Origin: Porphyromonas sp. HMSC065F10
Lineage (GTDB): Bacteria > Bacteroidota > Bacteroidia > Bacteroidales > Porphyromonadaceae
Direction: 5' to 3'
DNA: 60,600 bases
Assembly (NCBI RefSeq): GCF_001808555.1
Contig: NZ_KV793774.1
Location: 1-60,600 of the forward strand
The notes below the pieces were generated by a model. The model had not been told where the DNA came from, ran no database searches, and saw only the letters and a list, made by a program, of their open reading frames with translations. This document shows, piece after piece, positions 50,514 through 58,801 of the stretch (its first letter is position 1; each line of letters starts with the position of its first letter). A program made the translations under genes and the position numbers.

Positions 50514-52628
50514 TCAGCTGATCTGGCCCCAGTCGGGGGCGTCGGTCATCAGCTCGGCGAGGGTGGTGCGGATGGGCGTGTTGATCTCCTTGGAGAGCGT
50601 GGGGTCGTCCTTGAGGAGCCAGTCGACCAGCCGGGCGGCAAAGGTGACGGCGGTCACATCTCGGCTGAGATCCGCCACACGGAGGTTCATCGCCGTGCCG
50701 CTCTGCTGCGTCCCCTCCAGCTCGCCATAGCCCCGCAGCGCCATATCCTGCTCGGCAATGTAGAAGCCGTCCGTGCTGTCGCACATCACCTGGATCCGCT
50801 TCATCGAGGTGGCGCCCGCCTTGGGTCCCACACGGAGGATGCAGTAGCTCTGCTTATCGCCTCGCCCGACACGCCCGCGGAGCTGGTGCAGCTGCGAGAG
50901 ACCGAAGCGCTCCGCCGCTGTGATCACCATCACTGTGGCATTGGGCACATCCACCCCCACCTCGATCACCGTGGTAGCTACGAGGATCTGCGTCTCGCCG
51001 GCGGCAAACTTCCGCATCTCCTCCTCCTTGTCCGCCGCCTTCATCTTCCCGTGCACCATCCCCACTTGATAGGAGGGGAAGATACTCCTTGTCTCGTCGT
51101 ACCCCTCCTCAAGCGACTTCAGGTCGCTCTTCTCGCTCTCCTCGATGAGCGGATAGACGATGTAGACCTGCCGTCCCTCTCGGAGTTGCATATGGAGGAA
51201 CTTCCGCACCTCCACCACGTCCTTCTCGAGGGCAAAGCTAGTCTTGATGGGCGTGCGCCCCGGTGGGAGCTCATCGAGGACCGAGACGTCAAGGTCGCCG
51301 TACATTGTCATGGCGAGCGTGCGGGGGATCGGGGTGGCGCTCATGATGAGGATGTGGGGGTGGAGGGCGGGGTTTTTCTCCCAGAGCCGGCTCCGCTGGT
51401 AGACGCCGAAGCGGTGCTGCTCATCGATCACCGCCATACCGAGGGCGTGGAAGCGGACGTAGTCCTCGATCAAGATGTGGGTGCCGACGAGGATGTCCAC
51501 CTCGCCCGCCTCCACGCGGGCGGTGATCTGCTCCTTCTCCCGCTTCCGCATCGATCCGGTGAGGAGGGCGACGGATGTTTTCTGTCCTCGGAGCATCCTC
51601 GTGAGGGTATTGTAGTGCTGCTGCGCGAGGATCTCCGTCGGTGCCATCATACAGGCCTGCATGCCGCTGTCCACCGCCTGGAGCATCGCGAGGAGCGCCA
51701 CGACCGTCTTCCCCGAGCCCACATCGCCCTGTAGGAGGCGGTTCATCTGATGTCCCGAGGTGACGTCCTCGCGGATCTCCCTGAGGACGCGCTTCTGCGC
51801 CCCGGTGAGCTCAAAGGTGAGCCCCTGCTCATAAAAGGTCATGAAGTGGTCCCCCAGCGGTCCGAGGACGAAGCCGCCACTCTCTGCCTGCCGCTCGGCG
51901 TGGATCAGACGCATCCGGAGGCGGAGGTAGAAGAGCTCCTCCAGCTTGAGCCGCCGCTGTGCCGCCTCCAGCTGTGCCGAGTCAGTGGGGAAGTGCATGG
52001 CGTAGAGCGCCTGAGCCCTCGGCATCAGCCCATATTGACTCAGGAAGTAGCCGGGGAGGGTCTCGGGGATCTGCCCCTGCACCCGGTCAAATGCCCTACG
52101 GACGGCACCCGAGAGTGCCTTGCTATCCATCCCCGAGCGCTTCATCCGCTCTGACGTGTGGTAGAGGGGGAAAAAGCTCCCGACGCTCTCCCCCGCCTTG
52201 CTCGCCACCTCGATGTCGGGGTGGGTGATGCTGATCACGCCCTTGAAGGCCTTGGGCTGACCGAAGAGGATGTAGTCCGTGTCCTGACGAAGGGTGCGGG
52301 TCCAGTAGGAGATGCTATTAAACCATACCAGCTCCACCATCCCGGTGCCATCACTGAAGTAGCCCCTCAGCCGCTTGCGGTGTCCCTGTCCCTCCTGCTC
52401 GAGACTGACGATGCGCCCTCTCAGCTGGACGTATGCCAGTCCGGTGGAGAGCTGGCTGATGGGGTAAATCTGCGTCCTGTCGAGGTACTTGTAGGGGAAG
52501 TAGAGGATCAGGTCCTCCAGCGTCCGAAGGGACAGCTCGCTTGCCAGCAGGTGGGCGCGTCGCTCCCCGATCCCACTCAGGTAGGTGAGATCGCTGCCGA
52601 GCAAGGTGCCGTCTCCGGGTCGTGCCAT
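50514..52628 (-). CDS. recG: ATP-dependent DNA helicase RecG
   Basis: A 704-residue helicase for branched DNA and replication-fork reversal. The N-terminal wedge/OB domain (about 1-200; GIGERRAHLLASEL, YFPYKYLDRT) is followed by helicase motifs I (LLQGDVGSGKTVVALL), II (VIDEQHRFG), III (MSATPIPRTLAMT) and VI (QLRGRVGRG). Normal length. It starts 4 bp after the ispD stop. Confidence 0.96.
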   Translation of the reverse strand: MARPGDGTLLGSDLTYLSGIGERRAHLLASELSLRTLEDLILYFPYKYLDRTQIYPISQLSTGLAYVQLRGRIVSLEQEGQGHRKRLRGYFSDGTGMVELVWFNSISYWTRTLRQDTDYILFGQPKAFKGVISITHPDIEVASKAGESVGSFFPLYHTSERMKRSGMDSKALSGAVRRAFDRVQGQIPETLPGYFLSQYGLMPRAQALYAMHFPTDSAQLEAAQRRLKLEELFYLRLRMRLIHAERQAESGGFVLGPLGDHFMTFYEQGLTFELTGAQKRVLREIREDVTSGHQMNRLLQGDVGSGKTVVALLAMLQAVDSGMQACMMAPTEILAQQHYNTLTRMLRGQKTSVALLTGSMRKREKEQITARVEAGEVDILVGTHILIEDYVRFHALGMAVIDEQHRFGVYQRSRLWEKNPALHPHILIMSATPIPRTLAMTMYGDLDVSVLDELPPGRTPIKTSFALEKDVVEVRKFLHMQLREGRQVYIVYPLIEESEKSDLKSLEEGYDETRSIFPSYQVGMVHGKMKAADKEEEMRKFAAGETQILVATTVIEVGVDVPNATVMVITAAERFGLSQLHQLRGRVGRGDKQSYCILRVGPKAGATSMKRIQVMCDSTDGFYIAEQDMALRGYGELEGTQQSGTAMNLRVADLSRDVTAVTFAARLVDWLLKDDPTLSKEINTPIRTTLAELMTDAPDWGQIS

Positions 52629-52632
52629 GGGG

Positions 52633-53322
52633 TTATTCTTTGTCAGCGGAAAGGATCAGGGAGGCGAGGGCGAGGTCGCGGGGGGTGGTGATCTTGAGAT
52701 TGTCCGGGTCGCCCTCGACGAGGAGCGGACTGCGTCCGGTGTGGAGGCTGTAGAGCCCGGCGTCATCCGTCTGGGCCGTGTCGCCCTCCGCCTCGTAGGC
52801 GGCGAGGACCGCCTCGCGGGTAAAGAGCTGCGGTGTCTGCACGCAGCGGACGAGGCTTCGGTCGAGGACAGTGCTAGCCCCGTCCGGGGTGATCATCCGG
52901 AGGCTGTCCGTGGGGCGAGTCACCGGGACGACCGCCTCGCTGCCCTCCATCGCAGCGAGCAGCCGGTCCCACATCTCCCGCCTGAGGATCGGGCGTACCC
53001 CGTCGTGGATCGCCACCAGCTTGATCTCCTCCGACACCTCTCTCAATCCGTGGAGCACGCTCTCCCCACGTGTCGCACCTCCATGCACCAGCGTCAGGGA
53101 GACGCCCGGGCAGTACTCCTCCAGCAAGGCGCGGACCCTCTCGTTGTCATCGGGAGGGATTACGAGGATCAGTTGATCGCCCGGAGTGAGGAGGGAGGAT
53201 GCCGCAAGCACCGTATGGGCGAGGATCGGTCGCCCCTCCAGAGGGAGGTACTGCTTGGGCAGCGGAGCACCCATACGGACCCCCCGACCGGCGGCGACGA
53301 TGATAAGGGCTGTGCGTCTCAT
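52633..53322 (-). CDS. ispD: 2-C-methyl-D-erythritol 4-phosphate cytidylyltransferase
   Basis: A 229-residue enzyme of the MEP isoprenoid pathway. Nucleotidyltransferase motifs: IIVAAGRGVRMGAPLPKQYL in part (AAGRGVRMG, PKQYLPL), HDGVRPIL, VPVTRPTDSL and TPQLFTREAV with TDDAGL. It overlaps the methyltransferase stop by 4 bp and is followed by recG. Confidence 0.95.
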   Translation of the reverse strand: MRRTALIIVAAGRGVRMGAPLPKQYLPLEGRPILAHTVLAASSLLTPGDQLILVIPPDDNERVRALLEEYCPGVSLTLVHGGATRGESVLHGLREVSEEIKLVAIHDGVRPILRREMWDRLLAAMEGSEAVVPVTRPTDSLRMITPDGASTVLDRSLVRCVQTPQLFTREAVLAAYEAEGDTAQTDDAGLYSLHTGRSPLLVEGDPDNLKITTPRDLALASLILSADKE

Positions 53323-53855
53323 CGGTAGAGCTGTGATATGGTGTAGAGGACGATGCCGGCCGCGACGGAGACATTGAGCGAGTGCTTGGTGCCGTACTGC
53401 GGGATCTCGATGCAGTGGTCAGAGGCATCGACTACCGCCTGCTGCACGCCGTGGACCTCATGCCCGAGGATGAGGGCGGTGGGGCGCTCGGTGTCGATCA
53501 CTTGAGCCACGTCAGGGAGCAGGATGCTGTCGTGCGCCTGCTCCACGGAGAGGATCAGGTAGCCCTCCTCGCGTGCCTGCCGCACCGCATCAAGGGTATC
53601 GGAGCAGTAGCTCCAGTCGACCGTCTCCTCTGCACCGAGGGCGCTCTTGTGCAGGTCGGCGTGGCCCGGCTTACCGGTGATGCCGCAGAGGACGATCCCC
53701 CGCAGTCTCAGCGCATCGGCGGTCCGGAAGACCGCTCCCACATTGAGCAGACTCCGCACGTTGTCCAGTATCACAAGGATGGGGCACTTAGGCGCTGCGG
53801 AGTACTCCTCCGGCGAGAGCCTTCCCATCTCCTCCATAGTTAGTTTCTGTCCCAT
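53319..53855 (-). CDS. TrmH/SpoU-family RNA methyltransferase
   Basis: A 178-residue SPOUT methyltransferase acting on rRNA or tRNA ribose. Motifs are LDNVRSLLNVGAVFRTAD (motif 1), LILGHEVHGV (motif 2) and IPQYGTKHSLNVSVAAGI (motif 3), forming the knotted SAM site. The frame is open up to 53924, but a -7 promoter element at 53864-53871 lies in that extension, so ATG 53855 (MGQKLTMEEM) was chosen; the transcript would have almost no leader. First gene of the unit with ispD and recG. Confidence 0.9.
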   Translation of the reverse strand: MGQKLTMEEMGRLSPEEYSAAPKCPILVILDNVRSLLNVGAVFRTADALRLRGIVLCGITGKPGHADLHKSALGAEETVDWSYCSDTLDAVRQAREEGYLILSVEQAHDSILLPDVAQVIDTERPTALILGHEVHGVQQAVVDASDHCIEIPQYGTKHSLNVSVAAGIVLYTISQLYR

Positions 53856-53863
53856 AGTCAGGA

Positions 53864-53871
53864 CAAAGGTA
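53864..53871 (-). promoter_or_regulatory. -7 element TACCTTTG of the methyltransferase-ispD-recG unit
   Basis: TACCTTTG on the minus strand, 8 bp before ATG 53855. The predicted start site is within a few bases of the ATG, so the mRNA may be leaderless or nearly so. No -33 element is obvious. Confidence 0.55.
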
Positions 53872-53933
53872 CCCATAGACGATGGATTTTGATTATCTTG
53901 TCTCACCATTCCCAATCGTATCATCCATACATA

Positions 53934-54965
53934 ATGAATAGACGATCCCTGACCCTGCCATCCCTGTCGCTCCTCCTGCTACTTCTCCTCTCCTGCGGGA
54001 GGGGTGGGGTGAGTGCTGAGACGGTGGCCGATAGCGTGCCGGCTACAGATAGTACTATCGCTGCTCCGGAGCCGGAGGAGCAGCAGCCCCTCACGGCGGC
54101 AGACATAAGCCTGCGGGAGGAGCTGCTCTATGAGGAGTACCACCTCGACTCCGTCTACGACTACCGAGATACCTTCCGTGTGGTGCAGTATGACCAGGTG
54201 CGCGAGCGACTTGCCTACATCGAGAGTCTCTACGAGGAGGCGAACCGCTGGGCGGTGGTCGCCAATCGGCAGAATAAGAATGGTGAGTCACCGACGATCA
54301 AGGACTTCCACCGCAACGAGTACAAGCACGTGACCGACAAGTATGGGGTCGAGCGCTATCAGTCGGCGGCACTCTACGAGCTAAGCGACACGCTCCAGCC
54401 GGTCCGCTATACTCAGGACGGCTCACTCGTCCACGTCATTGACTCCGTTGGCTCCTTCTACCACATCTTCCTTGCCCGACACGACGAGGGGGAGTATATG
54501 GTGAAGCGGAAGTACCTCGAGCTGCTGCCGGACAGTGTCTTCTTTGACCACGTCATCTTCGTCGACCGAAATAATCAAAACATCCTCACCGTGGAGCGCG
54601 AGTCTCGTGGGCAGTGGCTCGTCAGGAGTGTCAACCCCGCCACCACCGGCCGTAAGCGACCGCCCTATGCACGCGCTACGCCGCTCGGGATCTACCTCCT
54701 GCAGGAGAAGAAACCCAAGATGTACTACACCGGCGACGGCAGCTCGACGATTGCCGGCTTTGCCCCCTATGCCAGCCGCTTCTGCTGCGGGGCCTATATC
54801 CACGGGGTGCCGGTCAATGACCCTCACGGCAAGATCCGCGAGTGGAGCCCCAGCCTTGGCACCACGCCCCGCTCCCATATGTGTGTCCGCAATGCCTCCA
54901 GCCACGCCAAGTTTGTCTACGACTGGGCGCCTCTCCGCAATTCGCTCATCGTGGTGATCGAGTGA
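53934..54965 (+). CDS. L,D-transpeptidase (YkuD-type) lipoprotein
   Basis: A 343-residue lipoprotein: MNRRSLTLPSLSLLLLLLL with lipobox Cys in LLSCGRG, an acidic Thr/Glu/Pro linker, a helical segment (EELLYEEYHLDSVYDYRD) and a C-terminal YkuD domain. It contains HGVPVNDPHG and the catalytic SHMCVRNASS with nucleophile Cys. It likely makes 3-3 peptidoglycan cross-links or attaches proteins. The start at 53934 was preferred over ATG 53889 because it begins the lipoprotein signal. It converges on the second transpeptidase-type gene, with array D between them. Confidence 0.88.
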   Translation: MNRRSLTLPSLSLLLLLLLSCGRGGVSAETVADSVPATDSTIAAPEPEEQQPLTAADISLREELLYEEYHLDSVYDYRDTFRVVQYDQVRERLAYIESLYEEANRWAVVANRQNKNGESPTIKDFHRNEYKHVTDKYGVERYQSAALYELSDTLQPVRYTQDGSLVHVIDSVGSFYHIFLARHDEGEYMVKRKYLELLPDSVFFDHVIFVDRNNQNILTVERESRGQWLVRSVNPATTGRKRPPYARATPLGIYLLQEKKPKMYYTGDGSSTIAGFAPYASRFCCGAYIHGVPVNDPHGKIREWSPSLGTTPRSHMCVRNASSHAKFVYDWAPLRNSLIVVIE

Positions 54966-54996
54966 CATAAAAAAAGCTCCCGCCAGAGCGAAAACA

Positions 54997-55078
54997 CTAA
55001 TACCGATATTAGGCGCGACTAATATCGGTATTAGTGTTTTCTTTTACCGGTATTAGTATTCGCTAATACCGATAGTAG
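54997..55078. repeat. 22-bp-period palindrome array D (4 units)
   Basis: Units start at 54997, 55019, 55041 and 55063: CTAATACCGATATTAG, CTAATATCGGTATTAG, CTTTTACCGGTATTAG and CTAATACCGATAGTAG, with spacers GCGCGA, TGTTTT and TATTCG. The CTTTT arm of unit 3 is the reverse complement of the AAAAG arm seen in arrays A and B, so this variant recurs. Lies between two convergent transpeptidase genes. Confidence 0.92.
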
Positions 55079-55154
55079 TCCCAGGGAGGGTCGAGGACGA
55101 TTGTATGGTGGGGAGACTGAGGAAGGTAGCTCCCTATGGCGAGCAGGAGGGCGG

Positions 55155-55856
55155 TCAGGAGCGCTGATTGCGACTCTCGCCGTAGATGTAGAGCACGCTG
55201 CCGCCCTTGATGGTGTCGATGATCGGGCGGTTGAGAGCCGGTGGTAGGGCAGGACAACCCCAGCTGCGCCCCAGTCGCCGACCACCACGGCAGACGGACG
55301 GGTCGGCATAGGCGGCGCCGTGGATCACGATCGCACGGGCGAGGGCGTTGTCATTGACCCCCTTCTCCAGACCATTGAGCCGAAGTGAGTAGCCATTCTT
55401 GCCGGTGTAGGTCCCCTCGGTGAGGTAGAGCCCCAGCGAGCTCTGATGGCTCTCGGGGCGATTGGAAAATCGGGTGGCATAGAGGTCGCCGCTATTGCGC
55501 CCATGGGCGACGAGGGAGTGGAAGAGGAGCTTCCCCTCCGCCATGTCCAGCACAAGGAGACGCTCCTCATTGGACGGCTTCGTGAAGTCGATCAGCGTGA
55601 GCACCTCTTTCTTCCGATTCTTGATCCTGAAGTAGCCGTCGTAGGCCTTGCGAAATGCCTCCTCCTCCACCCAGGCACTCAGCCCCAGCCGGTCATAGAT
55701 CACCCGACAGCTGTCTGTGTGCGCTACAAGTATGGTATCGGCTGCCGAGGTCTGAGCCTCCTCGCTATCGTGAGGCGAACCTGCCATGAGGAGCAACAGC
55801 GCTCCGCATAGCAGGGTCATAGTCAGTACCGATATAGTTTTCTCTCCCTTCTTCAT
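55155..55856 (-). CDS. Murein L,D-transpeptidase catalytic-domain family protein (YkuD_2)
   Basis: A 233-residue exported protein. Signal peptide (ISVLTMTLLCGALLLLMAG), then the YkuD_2-type catalytic domain with VAHGRNSGD, AIVIHGAAYAD and SWGCPALP, where His and Cys form the active site. It acts on peptidoglycan cross-links in the periplasm. Chosen start is ATG 55856; a GTG at 55859 is adjacent. The -7 element at 55865-55872 ends 9 bp before the start, so the mRNA is probably leaderless. Confidence 0.87.
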   Translation of the reverse strand: MKKGEKTISVLTMTLLCGALLLLMAGSPHDSEEAQTSAADTILVAHTDSCRVIYDRLGLSAWVEEEAFRKAYDGYFRIKNRKKEVLTLIDFTKPSNEERLLVLDMAEGKLLFHSLVAHGRNSGDLYATRFSNRPESHQSSLGLYLTEGTYTGKNGYSLRLNGLEKGVNDNALARAIVIHGAAYADPSVCRGGRRLGRSWGCPALPPALNRPIIDTIKGGSVLYIYGESRNQRS

Positions 55857-55864
55857 CACGGGGA

Positions 55865-55872
55865 CAAAGGTA
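55865..55872 (-). promoter_or_regulatory. -7 element TACCTTTG of the YkuD_2 gene
   Basis: TACCTTTG on the minus strand, 8 bp before the ATG at 55856. No clear -33 element. Confidence 0.55.
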
Positions 55873-55908
55873 CCACAATCTTCTCTCGGGATCTATCTTA
55901 ACTCCCGC

Positions 55909-56364
55909 TTATGGCATCACCTGACGCTGCAGCGACAGCATATCGCTGAGGTACTCGTCCAGGATCTTACGGACAAAGCCGGGGGAGCCCTCCACCATCT
56001 GCTCCACCCGTGGGGGCATCGAGAGGGTGAGCAGCTGTCCGCTGATCTGCACCTGAGTCTTGTAGTCGGGGTCATCGGGGTGGTCGACGTCGGAGATGAT
56101 GTAACGTCGCCCATCATCGGTGCTGTAGGTGAAGTCTCCCCGACCCTTGTAGTCCTTAAAGATCGACTTCACGCTGTACTCGTAGTATCCGGCCTGTGCC
56201 GAGGTGAAGTGGTAGGAGATGTACCCCTTGGCCCCGGTGTGGTCAAAGGTGGACCTCCACGTGGATCCGCTCAGATCCTGCGCCTGCAGGACGACCGGTG
56301 CAGCCCCTATAATAAGGAGCAGAAGTAGGATATGGACTCTGAGGTAGGTGATAATCTGTTTCAT
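55909..56364 (-). CDS. Small exported protein of unknown function
   Basis: A 151-residue protein with a signal peptide (MKQIITYLRVHILLLLLIIGAAPVVLQAQ) and a small beta-rich domain: STWRSTFDHTGAKGYISYHF, YSTDDGRRYIISDVD and QISGQLLTLSMPP, then a helical tail. The strand pattern resembles small periplasmic beta-barrel or lipocalin-like folds, but I do not recognise a family. Monocistronic by context. Confidence 0.7.
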   Translation of the reverse strand: MKQIITYLRVHILLLLLIIGAAPVVLQAQDLSGSTWRSTFDHTGAKGYISYHFTSAQAGYYEYSVKSIFKDYKGRGDFTYSTDDGRRYIISDVDHPDDPDYKTQVQISGQLLTLSMPPRVEQMVEGSPGFVRKILDEYLSDMLSLQRQVMP

Positions 56365-56565
56365 AATGCTGATTCTCTTATACTACTATGATGGGATGTA
56401 AGGACATAGGTTTGATCGGTCTCCCCGGTGAAGTGTTATCATTTGTTGCCGGTTGCTATGCCTTCTCGGAGGGGGTTGGGACCCTTTAGCCCCCTTTAGG
56501 ACCCTTTCGTGCGATGCTCAAAAGGCTGATCCAGACAGAGATTGCGAGGTTTTCTCGGAGGAGAG
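56365..56565. other. Divergent intergenic region without a gene
   Basis: Contains short direct repeats of GGACCCTTT near 56478-56510 and no gene. The plus-strand promoter of the small coiled-coil lipoprotein begins at 56566. Confidence 0.4.
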
Positions 56566-56596
56566 TTTGCTCAATTAAAAATAAGATGTAACTTTG
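56566..56596 (+). promoter_or_regulatory. Bacteroides-type promoter of the coiled-coil lipoprotein
   Basis: TTTG (56566-56569), a 19-bp spacer and TAACTTTG (56589-56596) form a full consensus match. Start near 56603 gives a 5' UTR of about 44 nt before ATG 56647. Confidence 0.87.
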
Positions 56597-56646
56597 CCCC
56601 CGAGTATAGGCAATATTTTACACACTTAAAAGATAGATTTAGAGTT

Positions 56647-56898
56647 ATGAAGAAGATTATCGCTATCAGCGCTGCTGCTGTATGTATGATGATGGGTCTT
56701 GCTTCTTGCAACAAGACTGAGAACCAGCAGAACGCTGACCAGGCTAAGGAGCAGATCGACCAGAAGGCTGACGCCCTCAAGGAGCAGATCGACGAGAAGG
56801 CTGACCAGGCTAAGGAGGTTGTCGATGAGGCAGCTGACAAGGCTGACAGCCTCGCTGCAGCTAAGACCGCTGAGCAGGCAGAGCAGGCTGTTAAGTAA
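56647..56898 (+). CDS. Small coiled-coil lipoprotein
   Basis: An 83-residue lipoprotein. Signal peptide MKKIIAISAAAVCMMMGLASC, then a charged helical repeat (QIDQKADALKEQIDEKADQ, an 11-residue theme) continuing to AEQAEQAVK. The helix is Ala/Lys/Glu/Asp-rich, like small Lpp-type or LEA-like envelope helices. Codon use is strongly biased to frequent codons, and the promoter is a perfect match, so it is likely very abundant. The ATG at 56647 is after the promoter; the frame is open upstream to 56542 but that region holds the promoter. Confidence 0.85.
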   Translation: MKKIIAISAAAVCMMMGLASCNKTENQQNADQAKEQIDQKADALKEQIDEKADQAKEVVDEAADKADSLAAAKTAEQAEQAVK

Positions 56899-56942
56899 TT
56901 AACACCCCCCTGTTGTCGGTAGATAGCCGACCATAATACAAG

Positions 56943-56981
56943 GAGAGCCCCGCACGGACCGAGTGTCAGTGCGGGGCTCTC
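56943..56981. terminator. Bidirectional terminator hairpin
   Basis: GAGAGCCCCGCAC (56943-56955) pairs perfectly with GTGCGGGGCTCTC (56969-56981). It lies between convergent genes. The U-tracts are poor on both sides; a smaller hairpin GTCGG/CCGAC (56916-56932) precedes it. Confidence 0.75.
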
Positions 56982-57003
56982 TCTATCGGTATATGCGTGG
57001 GGG

Positions 57004-58116
57004 CTATCTCTTGAGCAGGTGCAGGTAGTCGCCGTAGCCCTCGCGCTCCATCTCCTCCTTGGGGACAAAGCGGAGGGCAGCGCCATTGATGCAGTAGCGG
57101 AGACCGCCACGCTCGCGAGGACCGTCGTCAAAGACGTGTCCCAGGTGTGCCTCGCCCAGCTTGCTCCTCACCTCAGTCCGGAGCATACCGAAGCGGCGGT
57201 CGGTCCGTTCCACGAGGAGGCTGTCGCTGATCGGTCGGCTGAAGGCGGGCCATCCGCAGCCGCTGTCGTACTTGTCTGAGGAGAGGAATAGCGGCTCCCC
57301 CGTAGTGACATCGACGTAGATCCCCTCCCTAAACTCTCGGTCGTATGGGTGGCTGAAGGCTCGCTCCGTGCCGCCCTCCTGAGTTACCTCGTACTGCAGG
57401 TCGGTGAGACTCTGACGCAGCTCCTCCTTGCTCTTACGGCTAAAGCGGGGCTGATTCGCCTCGCGCGCCTTCCGGAAGAGCGCAGGGGAGATGTGGCAGT
57501 AGCCGGAGGGGTTTTTCTCCAAGTAATCTTGGTGATACTCCTCCGCACGATAGAAATTCCGGAGTGGCATCCCCTCCACCGCTATCGGCTTGCTGTACTG
57601 CGTGCGGAGCTGGTCCAGTGCAGCGGCCACCACCGGCTCATCGGCGGGGTCGCTGTAGTAGATGCCGGTGCGGTACTGTGTGCCGCGGTCGTTGCCCTGA
57701 CGATTGACTGTCGTAGGGTCTATGGCGAGGAAGAAGGTCTCCAGCAACTTTGCCGTCGACAGCACCTCCGGGTCGTAGACCACCCTGACGGTCTCGGCGT
57801 AGCCCGACTTGTCGCCACAGACGATCTCATACGTGGGGTCGGGGGTATTTCCATTGGCATACCCCACCTCTGTCTCCACCACGCCACGGATCTGGCGGAG
57901 GAAGTGCTCCGTCCCCCAGAAGCATCCACCGGCGAGGTAGATCTCTCTTACGCTATCGTTCATCGCTTGCTCAGTCATAGCCCCCTCCTCCCCGCTCCCT
58001 CGGGCTGATAGACAGCTGCCGGTCAGCAGGGAGAGTAGGAGAAATGGGACAGTGAGGAGCCTTGACGTCCTCACTGACCGGAGGGGGAGTAGTCTCTCAG
58101 TCGTCCGTCTCCTCAT
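57004..58116 (-). CDS. msrAB: Exported methionine sulfoxide reductase MsrA-MsrB fusion
   Basis: A 370-residue two-domain repair enzyme. An N-terminal lipoprotein-type signal ([16 protein letters not shown]) suggests a periplasmic site. The MsrA domain (about 58-215) has the catalytic Cys in [10 protein letters not shown] and [13 protein letters not shown]. The MsrB domain (about 230-365) has [20 protein letters not shown] and the catalytic Cys in [11 protein letters not shown]. The two halves reduce S- and R-methionine sulfoxide respectively. It overlaps the lipocalin gene by 20 bp, so the pair forms an oxidative-stress unit. Confidence 0.94.
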   Translation of the reverse strand: MRRRTTERLLPLRSVRTSRLLTVPFLLLSLLTGSCLSARGSGEEGAMTEQAMNDSVREIYLAGGCFWGTEHFLRQIRGVVETEVGYANGNTPDPTYEIVCGDKSGYAETVRVVYDPEVLSTAKLLETFFLAIDPTTVNRQGNDRGTQYRTGIYYSDPADEPVVAAALDQLRTQYSKPIAVEGMPLRNFYRAEEYHQDYLEKNPSGYCHISPALFRKAREANQPRFSRKSKEELRQSLTDLQYEVTQEGGTERAFSHPYDREFREGIYVDVTTGEPLFLSSDKYDSGCGWPAFSRPISDSLLVERTDRRFGMLRTEVRSKLGEAHLGHVFDDGPRERGGLRYCINGAALRFVPKEEMEREGYGDYLHLLKR

Positions 58117-58717
58117 CCTCCTCGTCCTCGAGATCCTCGTCTGTCTCCGGCTCCACGGGACGCTCTCGGGTGCCCTGCTCGACCCAGACGAGGCGGTCGG
58201 TGTCGTAGCCGAGTGCCTTGGCCTTGGAGACGAAGAGCTCCTTCACCTCCTCCGGCATCTCCATCGTGCGGGAGAGGAACCATACGTAGTCGGTATTGCG
58301 GCCGACGACGAGCGCATAGCGATACTCCGGGTCGAGCTCCACGATGTTGTAGGAGCTGTAGAAGGGGCCGAAGAAGGAGACCATCAGCCGCCCCACCTCG
58401 GGGTCCTCGATCGGCTTTGCCCTGCCGATGGAGTCGCTCCAGCGCTCCCTCTTGCAGTCGTAGCCGCTATTGACTACCCGGATGGTGCCGTCGTCATTGA
58501 GGGAGTACTCGGCTGTGGTGTTGTCGAGATCTTTCTCAAAGCGGGAGTCGAGGCGGGCGATCTCGTACCACTTGCCGAGATAGCGCTCCAGGTCAAAGCC
58601 TCTCACCGGCCAGGCTCCCCGGGGCAGCCCCATCTTTTTCCAGATGTAGTAGTAAGCAGCAGCGCCGGCTGCGGCAGCGGTGCCCGTAAGGGCTATAAGT
58701 AGATTCTTTGCTTTCAT
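58097..58717 (-). CDS. Lipocalin (Blc-like) with acidic tail
   Basis: A 206-residue lipocalin. A hydrophobic N-terminal segment ([21 protein letters not shown]) acts as a membrane anchor or signal; no lipobox Cys is seen. The lipocalin signature is [20 protein letters not shown] (GxWYEIARxD), followed by [12 protein letters not shown] and [11 protein letters not shown]. The C-terminus is very acidic ([10 protein letters not shown]). Bacterial lipocalins bind membrane-derived lipids, often under envelope stress. First gene of a two-gene unit with msrAB. Confidence 0.92.
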   Translation of the reverse strand: MKAKNLLIALTGTAAAAGAAAYYYIWKKMGLPRGAWPVRGFDLERYLGKWYEIARLDSRFEKDLDNTTAEYSLNDDGTIRVVNSGYDCKRERWSDSIGRAKPIEDPEVGRLMVSFFGPFYSSYNIVELDPEYRYALVVGRNTDYVWFLSRTMEMPEEVKELFVSKAKALGYDTDRLVWVEQGTRERPVEPETDEDLEDEEDEETDD

Positions 58718-58755
58718 TGTCCTATTGGTGATGTAGTTATCTTATCCTTGTCACC

Positions 58756-58763
58756 CAAAGGTA
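58756..58763 (-). promoter_or_regulatory. -7 element TACCTTTG of the lipocalin-msrAB unit
   Basis: TACCTTTG on the minus strand, 38 bp before ATG 58717. No matching -33 element. Confidence 0.55.
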
Positions 58764-58801
58764 CCAAGAATGCAGAAGAATACGAGGACTCGCACCTACC
58801 C

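Noticed and set aside
50428-50784. Small minus-strand frame overlapping the end of recG
   Set aside because: Out of frame with recG, Arg/His/Pro-rich and without a start context or homology.
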